Below, one piece after another: positions 44,753 to 53,933 of a DNA stretch of 64,000 bases. The translations under genes were made by a program, and so were the position numbers. The first letter of the stretch is position 1. Every line of letters begins with the position of its first letter. The DNA is from Verrucomicrobiota bacterium JB023 (GTDB lineage: Bacteria > Verrucomicrobiota > Verrucomicrobiia > Verrucomicrobiales > Akkermansiaceae), in contig JAUTCR010000062.1 of assembly GCA_030673895.1 (NCBI GenBank), forward strand, positions 32,871-96,870, read 5' to 3'. The notes under the pieces were generated by a model. That model saw nothing but the letters and a program-made list of their open reading frames with translations. It made no database searches and had not been told where the DNA came from.

Positions 44753-46201
44753 TCAACTGAGGTTCACATACGCGCCGAGGCCATGGACTCCCCCCTCACG
44801 CCCGATCCCGCTTTCTTGATACCCTCCAAAGGGAGAAGTGGGGTCGAACTTGTTGAAAGTATTTGCCCAAACGACACCGGCCCGCAGGGCACTGCCAACC
44901 TTGAAGACCTTCGAGCCCTTGTCGCTCCACACGCCGCCGCTCAATCCATAGGGAGTGTTATTTGCCTTCTCAATGGCCTCCTTGGGAGTGCGGAAGGTCT
45001 GGATAGCCAGCACCGGTCCGAAAATTTCTTCCTGCACAATGCGATGGCTTTGCGCGCAATCGGTAAACAAGGTCGGCTTAAACCAGAAGCCCTTGCGCGG
45101 CAACTTTGCTCCCGTCTCCCAACGACACGCGCCCTCCTCATCTCCACATTTCACCAGCTCCTTGATGCGGGTGAGTTGCTCCTTGGAGTTGATCGCTCCA
45201 ATGTCCGTATTCTTATCAAGAGGATCTCCCACCACCAGGGTCTCCATCCGCTTCTGGAGCTTTCGCACCAATGAGTCGGCGATACTCTCCTGCACGAAGA
45301 GACGGGAACCCGCGCAACAAACATGACCCTGGTTAAAGAAGATGCCATTGACGATCCCCTCCACCGCCTGATTGAGCGCGGCATCCTCGAAGACGATATT
45401 GGCGGCCTTACCGCCCAACTCGAGAGTGAATCGCTTGCCCGTGCCAGCCACAGATCGGCGGATCGCCTTGCCCACCTCGGTGGATCCCGTGAAGGCCACT
45501 TTGTCCACATCCGGGTGCTCGACGAGCAGCTTCCCGGTCTCTCCCCCTCCGGTCACCACATTCACCACTCCGGGAGGCAATCCGGCATCCTCTAACAACT
45601 CCGCCAATTTGAGGGCGGTCAGGGGCGTCGTTTCCGCAGGCTTCAGCACCACGGTATTCCCACAGGCGAGGGCAGGAGCAATTTTCCAAGCCGCCATGAG
45701 GAGAGGGAAGTTCCAGGGAATCACCTGCCCCACCACACCAATCGAAGAGGGAGTTCGCCCCGGGAAGGCATACTCGAGCTTGTCGGCCCAACCGGCATGG
45801 TAGAAGAAGTGGGCTGCAACAAGAGGAATATCGATGTCCCGGCTCTCGCGAATCGGCTTCCCACCGTCCATGCTTTCGATCACGGCCAATTCCCGCGCTC
45901 GCTCCTGAATCAGACGGGCGATACGATAGAGATACTTGCCGCGCTCGGCACCGCTCATCTGTCCCCACACGCCGTCATAAGCTTTTCGGGCCGCCTTGAC
46001 CGCCGCATTGATCTCCCTCTTCCCCGCTTCCCCCACTTCGGCGATAACGGCCTCCGTTGCCGGATTAATTGTCGTCCGCCGCGCACTGGCCTTCACCCAC
46101 TTGCCACCGATGAAGTGATCGTAGCTTTGCTTGATGTCGATATGATCGGCGGATTCCGGAGCGGGAGCGAATCCGCCGCTTAAGAATGAATGATTGCTCA
46201 T
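44753..46201 (-). CDS. NAD-dependent aldehyde dehydrogenase
   Basis: 482 residues, full length. GVVGQVIPWNFPLLMAAWKIAPALA, the catalytic glutamate E261 in TLELGGKAANIVF, the catalytic cysteine C295 in NQGHVCCAGSR and EEIFGPVLAIQ are all in place. It follows deoC by 120 bp on the same strand, so acetaldehyde from deoxyribose phosphate cleavage is a likely substrate. A half-length paralogue is at 19906-20751. Confidence 0.95.
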   Translation of the reverse strand: MSNHSFLSGGFAPAPESADHIDIKQSYDHFIGGKWVKASARRTTINPATEAVIAEVGEAGKREINAAVKAARKAYDGVWGQMSGAERGKYLYRIARLIQERARELAVIESMDGGKPIRESRDIDIPLVAAHFFYHAGWADKLEYAFPGRTPSSIGVVGQVIPWNFPLLMAAWKIAPALACGNTVVLKPAETTPLTALKLAELLEDAGLPPGVVNVVTGGGETGKLLVEHPDVDKVAFTGSTEVGKAIRRSVAGTGKRFTLELGGKAANIVFEDAALNQAVEGIVNGIFFNQGHVCCAGSRLFVQESIADSLVRKLQKRMETLVVGDPLDKNTDIGAINSKEQLTRIKELVKCGDEEGACRWETGAKLPRKGFWFKPTLFTDCAQSHRIVQEEIFGPVLAIQTFRTPKEAIEKANNTPYGLSGGVWSDKGSKVFKVGSALRAGVVWANTFNKFDPTSPFGGYQESGIGREGGVHGLGAYVNLS

Positions 46202-46321
46202 GGTAGAATAGGTTGGGTTGGAAATGTTTTGAAACGATGACTGGCAAGGGATGAGGCCAATCGAATCGGGAAGGCTTGCTTACAAGAGGTATTGGGGTGA
46301 CCTACGGTTCATCAATCGGGC

Positions 46322-47233
46322 CTAATCTTTCGAAAAATCACCGGCCATTTGGTAACGTCCGGTCTCCTGCTTTCGAATCTGCCTCAGCAGATCATTGGTC
46401 AACGAACTGGCGCCAAAGCGGAACCAATCAGGCGTCAGCCACGAGGCTCCTAGTACTTCCCGTACCATGACCAAATATTGGAGCGCAAGCTTGGCATTGC
46501 TGATTCCTCCGGCCGGCTTCATCCCGACCATTCGGCCGGTCCGCTCATGAAATTCTTCGATTGCTTGCAGCATGACGAGCGTTACCGGGAGCGTAGCCGC
46601 AGGACTCACCTTCCCAGTCGAGGTCTTGATGAAGTCCGCGCCCGCACACATCGCGATCTCGCTGGCCCAACGAACGTTATCGTAGGTGGCCAGCTCGCCA
46701 GTCTCCAGGATGACCTTGAGATGAGCCTCGCCACAGGCCTCCTTGCAGGCCACGATCTCCTTATAAATTCCGCGCGCATCGCCTTGGAGAAACTGACCCC
46801 TGGAGATGACCATATCGATCTCGTCCGCTCCCTCCTTCACCGCATAGCGGATCTCAGCAACGCGCTCCTTCAGTCTCATCTGCCCGCTGGGAAACTGGGT
46901 CGCCACACTGGCCACATGGATCCGACCCGCGACGGCCTCCGCCGCGGCCTTCACCATCCTTGGATACACGCACACGGCGGCAGCGGGTCCGATGGAAGGA
47001 TCCCGGGGGTCGGGGCGAAGGGCCTTGGCGCACATCTGGCGCACCTTCTCCACCGTATCCGCCCCTTCCAGAGTCGTCACATCCAGCATGGTCACCGCCA
47101 GACGGAGCGCTTCCATCTTGGTCTCTTTTTTGAGACTGCGGGTGCAAAACCGGGCCGCCCGTTCTTCCAAGCCCACTTGATCAATCGGTGGCAGAGAACG
47201 TCGGTCAGGGAACGGCAAGGGCGCGTGACTCAT
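46322..47233 (-). CDS. deoC: Deoxyribose-phosphate aldolase
   Basis: 303 residues; cleaves 2-deoxyribose 5-phosphate to glyceraldehyde 3-phosphate and acetaldehyde. The Schiff-base lysine is in GADFIKTSTGKVSPAAT, with VKEGADEIDMVISRG and HLKVILETGEL before it and GMKPAGGISNAKLALQY after. It is longer than E. coli DeoC, with an N-terminal extension of about 50 residues. The downstream ALDH would remove the acetaldehyde. Confidence 0.95.
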   Translation of the reverse strand: MSHAPLPFPDRRSLPPIDQVGLEERAARFCTRSLKKETKMEALRLAVTMLDVTTLEGADTVEKVRQMCAKALRPDPRDPSIGPAAAVCVYPRMVKAAAEAVAGRIHVASVATQFPSGQMRLKERVAEIRYAVKEGADEIDMVISRGQFLQGDARGIYKEIVACKEACGEAHLKVILETGELATYDNVRWASEIAMCAGADFIKTSTGKVSPAATLPVTLVMLQAIEEFHERTGRMVGMKPAGGISNAKLALQYLVMVREVLGASWLTPDWFRFGASSLTNDLLRQIRKQETGRYQMAGDFSKD

Positions 47234-47271
47234 GAAGGAACGCTAGGATGAGCGGCGGAAGATGACCACGC

Positions 47272-47300
47272 AAAAACGGACCCCGCCAGTGGAGGTCCGT
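47272..47300 (-). terminator. Rho-independent terminator after dps
   Basis: On the minus strand ACGGACC pairs with GGTCCGT over an 11-nt loop and is followed by TTTTTG. It lies between the dps stop and the deoC start, 73 bp after dps. Confidence 0.8.
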
Positions 47301-47373
47301 CATAAAGGCTGCTCCTCCCTCAGTCTCCGGCAGGAGCCTGAAGAGCTGGGCAGCGAAAAAATTCAAGCCGGAG

Positions 47374-47823
47374 TTAGGCCAGGTAGCTGTTCAGCATCCA
47401 GATGAACTTCTCGTGCACCTGAATCCGGGCAATGGCCAAATCCTCGGTCTGAGGATCGCCTTCGCCAGCCAAATCGCGAACCTTAGCCAAATCTTTGACC
47501 ACTTTCGCATTGGCCTCTGACAGGTGGCTCACCATTTCCTCTGCGGTGGCGTCTTCCTTGATTTCGGGGATGCCCGCCATCTCGGAGAGCTTGGAGAGAC
47601 CGCCTGGAGCCAACGACCCAATCGCGCGGACGCGCTCGGCCAGCTCATCAACAGCGGCGAAGAGTTCATTGTATTGCTCCTCGAAGGCAGCATGGAGGGC
47701 AAAGAAGCTCGGCCCGCGGACATTCCAGTGACAGAGATGGGTCTGCCCCATCAACGCATATGTATCTGCCACGACCAAGCGCAGCGCTTCGATTAGTTCT
47801 TGTGACGTGTTGGTTTCGCTCAT
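47374..47823 (-). CDS. dps: Dps-family DNA-protecting ferritin
   Basis: 149 residues from ATG 47823. The ferroxidase residues are in HLCHWNVRGPSFFALHAAFEEQYNELFAAVDELAER, the standard Dps wording, and the C-terminal helix IQVHEKFIWMLNSYL closes the fold. It oxidises and stores iron in a dodecamer and protects DNA under stress. An in-frame upstream start would add 18 residues without family likeness. Confidence 0.95.
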   Translation of the reverse strand: MSETNTSQELIEALRLVVADTYALMGQTHLCHWNVRGPSFFALHAAFEEQYNELFAAVDELAERVRAIGSLAPGGLSKLSEMAGIPEIKEDATAEEMVSHLSEANAKVVKDLAKVRDLAGEGDPQTEDLAIARIQVHEKFIWMLNSYLA

Positions 47824-48035
47824 CAGCGCAAGGTTGGCCCGCTCCTGCAAAATGCAACTAACTTTTCGTCCTTCCAATCCAACGAAGAGGATTGAGCAAA
47901 TGATGCGAAGTCAAACCTTCGAATCCAACACTATCGCGGCAGAACCTACTAGAATCCCCCTCGGCAGCCTCCCCGACGACGCCCCTGCCAAAGCACGAAG
48001 GCGCGCGCGAAGGGCATGCCTTCATTAAGCCCTCC

Positions 48036-49454
48036 TCACTTCGGCTCCTCAATAGGTTCCGTATCGTAAATTTTGGCCGAATCCGCCGACCACCTTGGCG
48101 AGGAATCCCACAAGGGGACGGTCGCGAGCGAAAACTCCCACTCGCCGAGCATTTCGAACAGCTCATGCAACTTCTCCGGCCGATTCCGTGCCAGGTCGAT
48201 TTGCTCACCAGGGTCGGAGCCGGGGGCGAAGAGCTGGGCCGGGCGATGGGATGGCTTGAGCAGCTTGTAGCCATCGTAGAAGACTGCGCTCTGTCCCTGC
48301 AAGCGCCAGAAAAGCGCCCGCTCCGCGCCTCCTCCTTCGCCCTCGCTTAAGGCCGCCAAAAGATCACGACCATCATAGGCGCCATAGAGGCGGTTCGCCC
48401 GCTTCCGATTCCCTCGATCTTCATGCGGGAGCGGCCCCTCAAGCGACAAGGGCTCCGCCTCGGCCGCAGCCAAAAAAGTGGGCAATAAGTCGAGGGCGGA
48501 AAGGGGCATCCCGGTCACCTCACCCTGAGGCAGACGTGCCGGCCAACTAAAGATGAAAGGAACGCGGACTCCTCCCTCCCGCAAGGAGCCCTTGCGACCG
48601 GCAAGCGGCCCATTCCAAGAGCCATTATTGGTTGCCCCTCCGTTATCCGAGAAGAAGACGATCAGGGTATTCTCCCGCTCACCCTTCTCCTCCAGATAAT
48701 CGACCAACCGACCCACGCCCCGATCCAAGGCGAACATCATGGCGGCGTAAGTGCGACGGGTCTTATCCTTGATATGGGAGAAACGAGCCAGATCGGCTTC
48801 GGTCGCCTGCATCGGCGTATGAGGGGCATTATAGGACGCGAACAGGAACCAAGGCCTCTCCTTCTCTTCCTCAATCCACTCGATCGCTTCATCCGTGAAG
48901 CAATCAGTGAGGTAAGGGGAGGAAAATTCGCGAACCGGCTCACCGTTTTCCTCCAGATGATTTCTCTCGGCGGTGGGAAAGTAATTGTGATTCCCATTCA
49001 ACATCCCAAAGAAATGGTCGAACCCGCGCTGGTTGGGGTGGAACTGCTCCCGGTGCCCCTGATGCCACTTCCCGATGAGCGCAGTCGCATACCCAGCCGC
49101 TTTGAGATGATCTCCCAGCGTGTGCTCGGTGACCGGTAGCCCCTGCAACTCGTGCCGCGTCGCATAGGCATCGCCACCTTTGTTCAGATTCCCCTCGTAA
49201 CCAAATCGACGCGGATCGCGCCCCGTCAAGATCCCTGCCCGGGAAGGCGAACAAACCGAAGAAGGCACATAGCCCTGCGTGCAAAGAACACCCTCCTTCG
49301 CCAATCGATCGAGGTTCGGGGTTTGAATCACCTCCGACCCCATGCACCCCAAATCTCCATAGCCCATGTCATCGGCTAGGATCATGAGGATATTCGGCCT
49401 TTCTGCCGCAGACGCCGCAGCGATTACTAGCAAACTGAGGATAAACGTTTTCAT
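48036..49454 (-). CDS. Secreted type I sulfatase
   Basis: 472 residues with a signal peptide ending near ASA-AE. RPNILMILADDMGYGDLGC provides metal-binding Asp residues, and the formylglycine motif C-S-P-S-R begins at Cys68 in SSVCSPSRAGILTGR. IGKWHQGH and FFSDNGGATNNG complete the site. It needs a formylglycine-generating enzyme, not seen here. Sulfatases are abundant in marine Verrucomicrobia that degrade sulfated polysaccharides. Confidence 0.95.
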   Translation of the reverse strand: MKTFILSLLVIAAASAAERPNILMILADDMGYGDLGCMGSEVIQTPNLDRLAKEGVLCTQGYVPSSVCSPSRAGILTGRDPRRFGYEGNLNKGGDAYATRHELQGLPVTEHTLGDHLKAAGYATALIGKWHQGHREQFHPNQRGFDHFFGMLNGNHNYFPTAERNHLEENGEPVREFSSPYLTDCFTDEAIEWIEEEKERPWFLFASYNAPHTPMQATEADLARFSHIKDKTRRTYAAMMFALDRGVGRLVDYLEEKGERENTLIVFFSDNGGATNNGSWNGPLAGRKGSLREGGVRVPFIFSWPARLPQGEVTGMPLSALDLLPTFLAAAEAEPLSLEGPLPHEDRGNRKRANRLYGAYDGRDLLAALSEGEGGGAERALFWRLQGQSAVFYDGYKLLKPSHRPAQLFAPGSDPGEQIDLARNRPEKLHELFEMLGEWEFSLATVPLWDSSPRWSADSAKIYDTEPIEEPK

Positions 49455-49573
49455 ATCCCCAGTGAAGGCAGGGAGCCGCCTGGGGTCACGAATAAAAGAC
49501 CAGCCCGCTCGCCGCGCTCCGATCTCGCGTGGCAGCTCACCTCAAGAGGCAAGGCTTCCGCTCATCCCCCCAT

Positions 49574-50647
49574 CTAACGTCGACGACGATAGAGCACGGG
49601 GAGCGAAAGAACGAGAAGAAGCGCGCTCCCGGGCTCAGGCACCGAGATCGAGTATACGCTGTTGTAATCGAAGGTTGTTCCGCTATTCGGATTGTTGCTG
49701 TCCAAGGTGCGATAGCCTAATCCAAGATAGACACTCGAAAGAGACTCACTATCCAAATCATGAACCACGTCTTCCTGCGTCCCGGAGAACACAACTCCAG
49801 TAGGAGTGACTGTGTCCGAGAGTTGCATCCCCGTGGCATCGAACTCGGTGATTGTGTAAAGAATATCAAAGGTGGTGGCCGACGCATTCACTATCGTCAG
49901 GTCGTAGAGATAGGTTACTCCCCCGGGATTACTTGCATTGGCAGCTCGGGCATCGCTTGGACCATTAATCGCTAGCGCATCAAGATTAAGATCAGCAGCT
50001 AAGACATTACCTCCCGCCAGGGTGTCTCCTCCATTGACCCCTCCGACAGAACTGTCGGTGTAAGTCACGACATCGAAGGTGTTATCCGGAGTCTTCTGAT
50101 TGGTTTCTCGAGTCAGGGGATTAGTGGTATTGACTCCCGCAAAGAAAAAGGAATCGTCTCCGACTCCGCCGAAGACCGATTGGGCTGTGGTCGAGATCCC
50201 GACCTCCCAAAGGGTGAAGTTGCTCCCGTATGAGGCGCCATCAGGGGCATAGTTATGTAAGTAATGATTAGCGAAGACGATCCTTAACGAATCTCCCTCG
50301 CTACTTAAATCAAAGGCGTTTTGCGTATCAACTAGATAGCTCGTCCCTACGAGGTTCCGATGCGACATCAGGAGCGAAGTGGCATCGACTGGAGCTTCGT
50401 CGAAGTTCGCCGCCGTCGAAGGAAGGTGGATCCCGTTATTGAAATTACTCAGGTTGCTCGCAGCGGTCGAAAATTCCTCGAAAGGTCCCGAGTAACCCGG
50501 CGATTGCACCCCCCCGCTCCCATTGGCCCATTCGCCAAATAACGACACATTTTCATCGAGAATCCACGTTGCTGATGCAGCAAACAAATTTGGCAAAGCG
50601 AGACAGCTAGAGACGACAATACAGGTGGGGACTGGGAAGACCTTCAT
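49574..50647 (-). CDS. PEP-CTERM sorting domain surface protein
   Basis: 357 residues: signal peptide (cleavage near ASA at 26), a long beta-rich, Asn/Thr/Ser-rich body, and at 336-357 the sorting tail VPEPGSALLLVLSLPVLYRRRR. The tail holds the PEP motif, a membrane helix and an Arg cluster, so it should be processed by an exosortase. The body has no recognised enzyme motif. The leader directly before the ATG is a run of CCCCC blocks without a Shine-Dalgarno, which is odd. Confidence 0.9.
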   Translation of the reverse strand: MKVFPVPTCIVVSSCLALPNLFAASATWILDENVSLFGEWANGSGGVQSPGYSGPFEEFSTAASNLSNFNNGIHLPSTAANFDEAPVDATSLLMSHRNLVGTSYLVDTQNAFDLSSEGDSLRIVFANHYLHNYAPDGASYGSNFTLWEVGISTTAQSVFGGVGDDSFFFAGVNTTNPLTRETNQKTPDNTFDVVTYTDSSVGGVNGGDTLAGGNVLAADLNLDALAINGPSDARAANASNPGGVTYLYDLTIVNASATTFDILYTITEFDATGMQLSDTVTPTGVVFSGTQEDVVHDLDSESLSSVYLGLGYRTLDSNNPNSGTTFDYNSVYSISVPEPGSALLLVLSLPVLYRRRR

Positions 50648-51020
50648 GGGGGTTGGGGGTTGGGGGGAAGCCTTTTCGTCGAAAAGGAACTAGAGGGCAG
50701 ACTATTAATCAGCTTTAAATATCAACGCAAGCATCTCCTTCCCAATTTTTTTGCTATCTTTCTAGCAACACCCCACTAGACATACGCAACTCACTGAAGA
50801 ATAACCTCATACAACAACAATACAAGTCCACCCACCTGTTCACTCGAGACTCGCAATCGAGCCTCTAACCGGCGACCAGAGATGAGCCTGCACAAAAAAT
50901 TTTCAGCGAAAGCTTGGCGCTAACTTCCCGATTTCGACTCACGGCTAGTGGCGTTTCTCTTCTTTCGGAGCCAATCAAGCGAGAGCTTGACACCACCCTC
51001 CCCTCTGGGATGTCTCAAGC
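50648..51020. other. Divergent intergenic region (373 bp), AT-richer
   Basis: Between the PEP-CTERM gene (minus) and the amidase (plus). Next to the PEP-CTERM start there is a G-rich tract on the plus strand with three runs of 5-6 G separated by TT. An inverted repeat TTGCTA-TCTTTC-TAGCAA lies at 50751-50768. I see no RNA gene. Confidence 0.5.
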
Positions 51021-51848
51021 ATGAATCGAATGACGCCTTCCGGCCGCGCAGGTGAGCCTCTGCCAAAGCAATGGCACTGGCTCTCCTCCGCAGGCTTGGC
51101 CTTTCTCTCCGCGCTGACCTTCGTATCCTTCCTCTCTTCCTGCACCTCATCCAGTAGCGGCCCAGCGCGAACCGGCGGAGGAACCTCCCTCTCCCGCGAC
51201 GAATGGGGACACCGCGAAGGCCCCCGGGGCTTCACAACGGTCATCATCGATGCCGGTCACGGCGGCAGCGATAGCGGAGCCGTCTCCCGGTCCACTGGAC
51301 AAAAGGAAAAGGATCTCGCCCTCGATACCGCAAAACGACTCGAGAGAAAACTTAGCAAAGACTTCCACGTCATCATGCTGCGGGAGAGCGACCGCTTTAT
51401 CGACCTCGACGAGCGAGTCCGCCTCGCCAGCCAACGCGACGGAGCCATCCTCCTCAGCCTGCATTACAATTCGACTGGCAGTGGCCGCGGCTCGGTCCGG
51501 GGCCCAGAGACTTATTACTGGCGGGTGGATTCCCATGGTCTCGCCACCCGCATTCAGCGGAACTTGGAGTCCGTCGTCCCCTCCGAGAGAGGAAACCTGG
51601 GTCTCCGCCGCCGTCGGCTTCGCCTCACCCGCAATCCCGACGTCCCCTGCGTCCTCCTTGAGTTCGGCTACCTCTCCAATCCAGCCGAAGCCCGTCTTTG
51701 CGCGGATCCCGCCTACCGCGATCGCCTCGCCAATTCTGTCGCCGATGCGGTCAGAACCCAGGCCCGCTTGGGCGACCAAGGAACCGGACCCCGACCCAAG
51801 CCTCTCTGGCAGCCACCCTCGCGCCCCACGGATCCTCCGGGCTCCTAA
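51021..51848 (+). CDS. N-acetylmuramoyl-L-alanine amidase lipoprotein (Amidase_3)
   Basis: 275 residues. A membrane segment ending in FLSSC suggests lipidation at Cys41. The catalytic zinc domain shows VIIDAGHGGSDSGA (His), KEKDLALDTAKRL (Glu), SLHYNS (His) and CVLLEFGYLSNPAEA (Glu), the four amidase_3 positions. It cleaves the bond between N-acetylmuramic acid and the stem peptide. The C-terminal 40 residues are Pro-rich and disordered. Confidence 0.93.
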   Translation: MNRMTPSGRAGEPLPKQWHWLSSAGLAFLSALTFVSFLSSCTSSSSGPARTGGGTSLSRDEWGHREGPRGFTTVIIDAGHGGSDSGAVSRSTGQKEKDLALDTAKRLERKLSKDFHVIMLRESDRFIDLDERVRLASQRDGAILLSLHYNSTGSGRGSVRGPETYYWRVDSHGLATRIQRNLESVVPSERGNLGLRRRRLRLTRNPDVPCVLLEFGYLSNPAEARLCADPAYRDRLANSVADAVRTQARLGDQGTGPRPKPLWQPPSRPTDPPGS

Positions 51849-52054
51849 CCCTCAAGATAGGAAGACGCTTGTTCCCCCCCCTTTCGACACTTCCTATTCG
51901 ATCACGCGAAGGACCGCGCTGAAGCCACGTTGCTATCTCTATTGACTGCCCCGAAAAGTGCTTCACTGCGCCAAAAGCTCCCAGTCCCTGTCCGGCTCCT
52001 CGAAGGGACGCAGCAAACTCAACTAGCAAAAAGGGCCGTTTTTCAATGACCTGT

Positions 52055-52081
52055 TAGGGATGTCTCGGCGAGACATCCCTA
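52055..52081. repeat. REP-like palindrome
   Basis: Perfect 12-bp arms (TAGGGATGTCTC and GAGACATCCCTA) with a GGC loop. The flank CAATGACCTGT is shared with a partial copy near 63213. Perfect GTAGGGA-type palindromes between genes are typical of REP elements spread by RAYT transposases; no such transposase is here. Confidence 0.65.
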
Positions 52082-52207
52082 CCGTTCCTCACTTATCGCA
52101 GGAAAAGCTGCGATATCTCTTGAATCAGATTCTGACCACCACCGAACAACTCAGTGAACCCAACCACGGTTCGATACTGTTCGGGATCCTCGGCGCAGAC
52201 TCGCAGG

Positions 52208-52243
52208 AAAAAAGGCAGCGGTGAGGAGTCACCAGCTGCCTTT
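52208..52243 (-). terminator. Rho-independent terminator of pyrH-frr
   Basis: On the minus strand AAAGGCAGC pairs with GCTGCCTTT; the interior continues as GGTGA-CTCC-TCACC after one bulged T, and six T end the element. It is 80 bp after the frr stop. Confidence 0.9.
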
Positions 52244-52322
52244 GAAAAAGGTTCTGCTTACCTGGGCAATTGCCCCAAGCTGGCAAGCGAGAGCGAGGAG
52301 AATGAAACTCCCTTCACTCAAG

Positions 52323-52889
52323 TTAGACGGTCATCACCTCGGCCTCCTTGGCTGAGGCCGCTTCGTCGATTTGCTTCACGTATTTGTCCGTGAGCTCCTG
52401 AACTTGGCTCTCGTAGTCCTTGAGGCTGTCTTCGGTCAGGACGTTGTCGTTTTTCATCTTCTTACCGCTATCCATACCGGATTTCCGCGCAGAACGGACA
52501 CGGACGCGGGCGTCCTCGGCCATGCCCTTGAGGCGCTTGACCATCTCCATGCGCCGCTCTTCGGTGAGTTCGGGCACAACGAGGCGAATATTGGTGCCAT
52601 CGACGGCAGGATTCAGCCCAAGGTTGGCTTCACGAATCGCGCGTTCGATGTCATTGGTTGTGGTCGGGTCGAAGGGAGAGACCAGCAACATGCGGGGCTC
52701 GGGTGTCGAGATCACGGCCAAGCCTTTGAGCTTCATCACACTGCCATAGCTGGGGACATTGACATCGACGTTATCCACAAGCGAAGGCGAGGCCTTGCCG
52801 GTGCGGATCCCGCCAAATTCCTGATCCATATACTCGAGCGATTTCTGCATCGCCTCTTCCACTTCCATCAAGCTTTCTTCCGGTGTCAT
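52323..52889 (-). CDS. frr: Ribosome recycling factor
   Basis: 188 residues from ATG 52889. It splits terminated ribosomes together with EF-G. The family patterns are GGIRTGKASPSLVDNVDVNVPSYGSVMKL, then DGTNIRLVVPELTEERRMEMVKRLKGMAEDARVRVRSAR, and a C-terminal helix KYVKQIDEAASAKEAEVMTV. It follows pyrH, a common bacterial pairing. Confidence 0.97.
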   Translation of the reverse strand: MTPEESLMEVEEAMQKSLEYMDQEFGGIRTGKASPSLVDNVDVNVPSYGSVMKLKGLAVISTPEPRMLLVSPFDPTTTNDIERAIREANLGLNPAVDGTNIRLVVPELTEERRMEMVKRLKGMAEDARVRVRSARKSGMDSGKKMKNDNVLTEDSLKDYESQVQELTDKYVKQIDEAASAKEAEVMTV

Positions 52890-52986
52890 GTTTGTCGGGT
52901 TTCGTTCGCGGCCAGCAAAGCCCAAGGCGGGCCGTGGGCCAATTGAAAAGTCAGCTCCGGGCGAAAAGGCTGCCGGAGCAATTGGC

Positions 52987-53727
52987 TTACTCCTCGCCAG
53001 TAACGATGGTTCCGATGTCTTCGCCGCTCAAGGCCTTGGTGATGTTGCCATTGACTCCGATGTCGAAGACGACGATGGGCAGGTCATTGTCCAGGCAGAG
53101 ACTGAAGGCGGTGGCATCCATGACCTTGAGACGCTTGGAGAGGCATTCCACGAAGCTCACCTTGTCATAGCGCTTGGCATCCGGATTGGTCTTGGGGTCG
53201 CTGTCGTATACGCCATCGACCTGGGTGGCCTTGAAGATGACATCTGCGGCAATCTCATTGGCCCGGAGAGCCGCAGTGGTATCGGTGGAGAAGAAGGGGC
53301 TCCCCGTCCCAGCGGCAAAGATGACGACCCGGCCCTCGCCCAAGTGACGTTCAGCCTTCCGCCGGATGAAGGGTTCCGCCACATTCTTCATCTCGATAGC
53401 GCTCTGCACCACGGTAGTGACACCTTCTTCCTCAAGCGCGCTTTGAAGAGCGAGGGCATTCATGACTGTCGCCATCATCCCCACGTAGTCCGCCGTAGCG
53501 CGGTCCATCCCTCTGGCGCTGGCGGAAGCGCCACGCCAGAAATTACCCCCACCGACGACGACCGCCAGCTCGACCCCGGCATCGCGAACCGCGGAGCGAA
53601 TCTCCTTGGCCATTCGCTCCACAATCTCCGGTGAAATGTTATCCTTACTTCCCTCCGCACGCAGGGCTTCGCCGCTGATTTTCAATACCGCCCGAGAAAA
53701 CTTCCGTCGCAAATCCGAATCACTCAC
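52987..53727 (-). CDS. pyrH: Uridylate kinase
   Basis: 246 residues from a GTG at 53727; phosphorylates UMP to UDP. The N-terminus [13 protein letters not shown], then [39 protein letters not shown] and [20 protein letters not shown] are diagnostic. A TTG twelve codons upstream is possible but less likely. It is 97 bp ahead of frr. Confidence 0.96.
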   Translation of the reverse strand: MSDSDLRRKFSRAVLKISGEALRAEGSKDNISPEIVERMAKEIRSAVRDAGVELAVVVGGGNFWRGASASARGMDRATADYVGMMATVMNALALQSALEEEGVTTVVQSAIEMKNVAEPFIRRKAERHLGEGRVVIFAAGTGSPFFSTDTTAALRANEIAADVIFKATQVDGVYDSDPKTNPDAKRYDKVSFVECLSKRLKVMDATAFSLCLDNDLPIVVFDIGVNGNITKALSGEDIGTIVTGEE

Positions 53728-53933
53728 GGACCGAAAGCTCGCTAGAAGAGCCAGTCCCCACAAGCCAAAAGACCGACCACGGGGGATTCCTTGCCCCGCT
53801 CGCCCCTCCTCCCGTCATGCAGTTTTCATGGAAGAAGGGAAGCCACGCTCCCGCAGAATGCACGGGAGAGGCGGTTGATTGGGAAGAATGACTTGGAAAT
53901 CAGGCCCTCAGCCCTTGGCAGGGCATTTGCGAA

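Larger units (their letters stand above)
51849..52322. other. Intergenic region with repeat and terminator (474 bp)
   Basis: Between the converging amidase and frr genes. It holds a REP-like palindrome (52055-52081) and the frr terminator (52208-52243). No protein frame looks real. Confidence 0.6.

Noticed and set aside
47910..47935. Possible T-arm of a tRNA (a TTCGAATCC stretch)
   Set aside because: No acceptor stem, anticodon arm or D arm can be folded around it.
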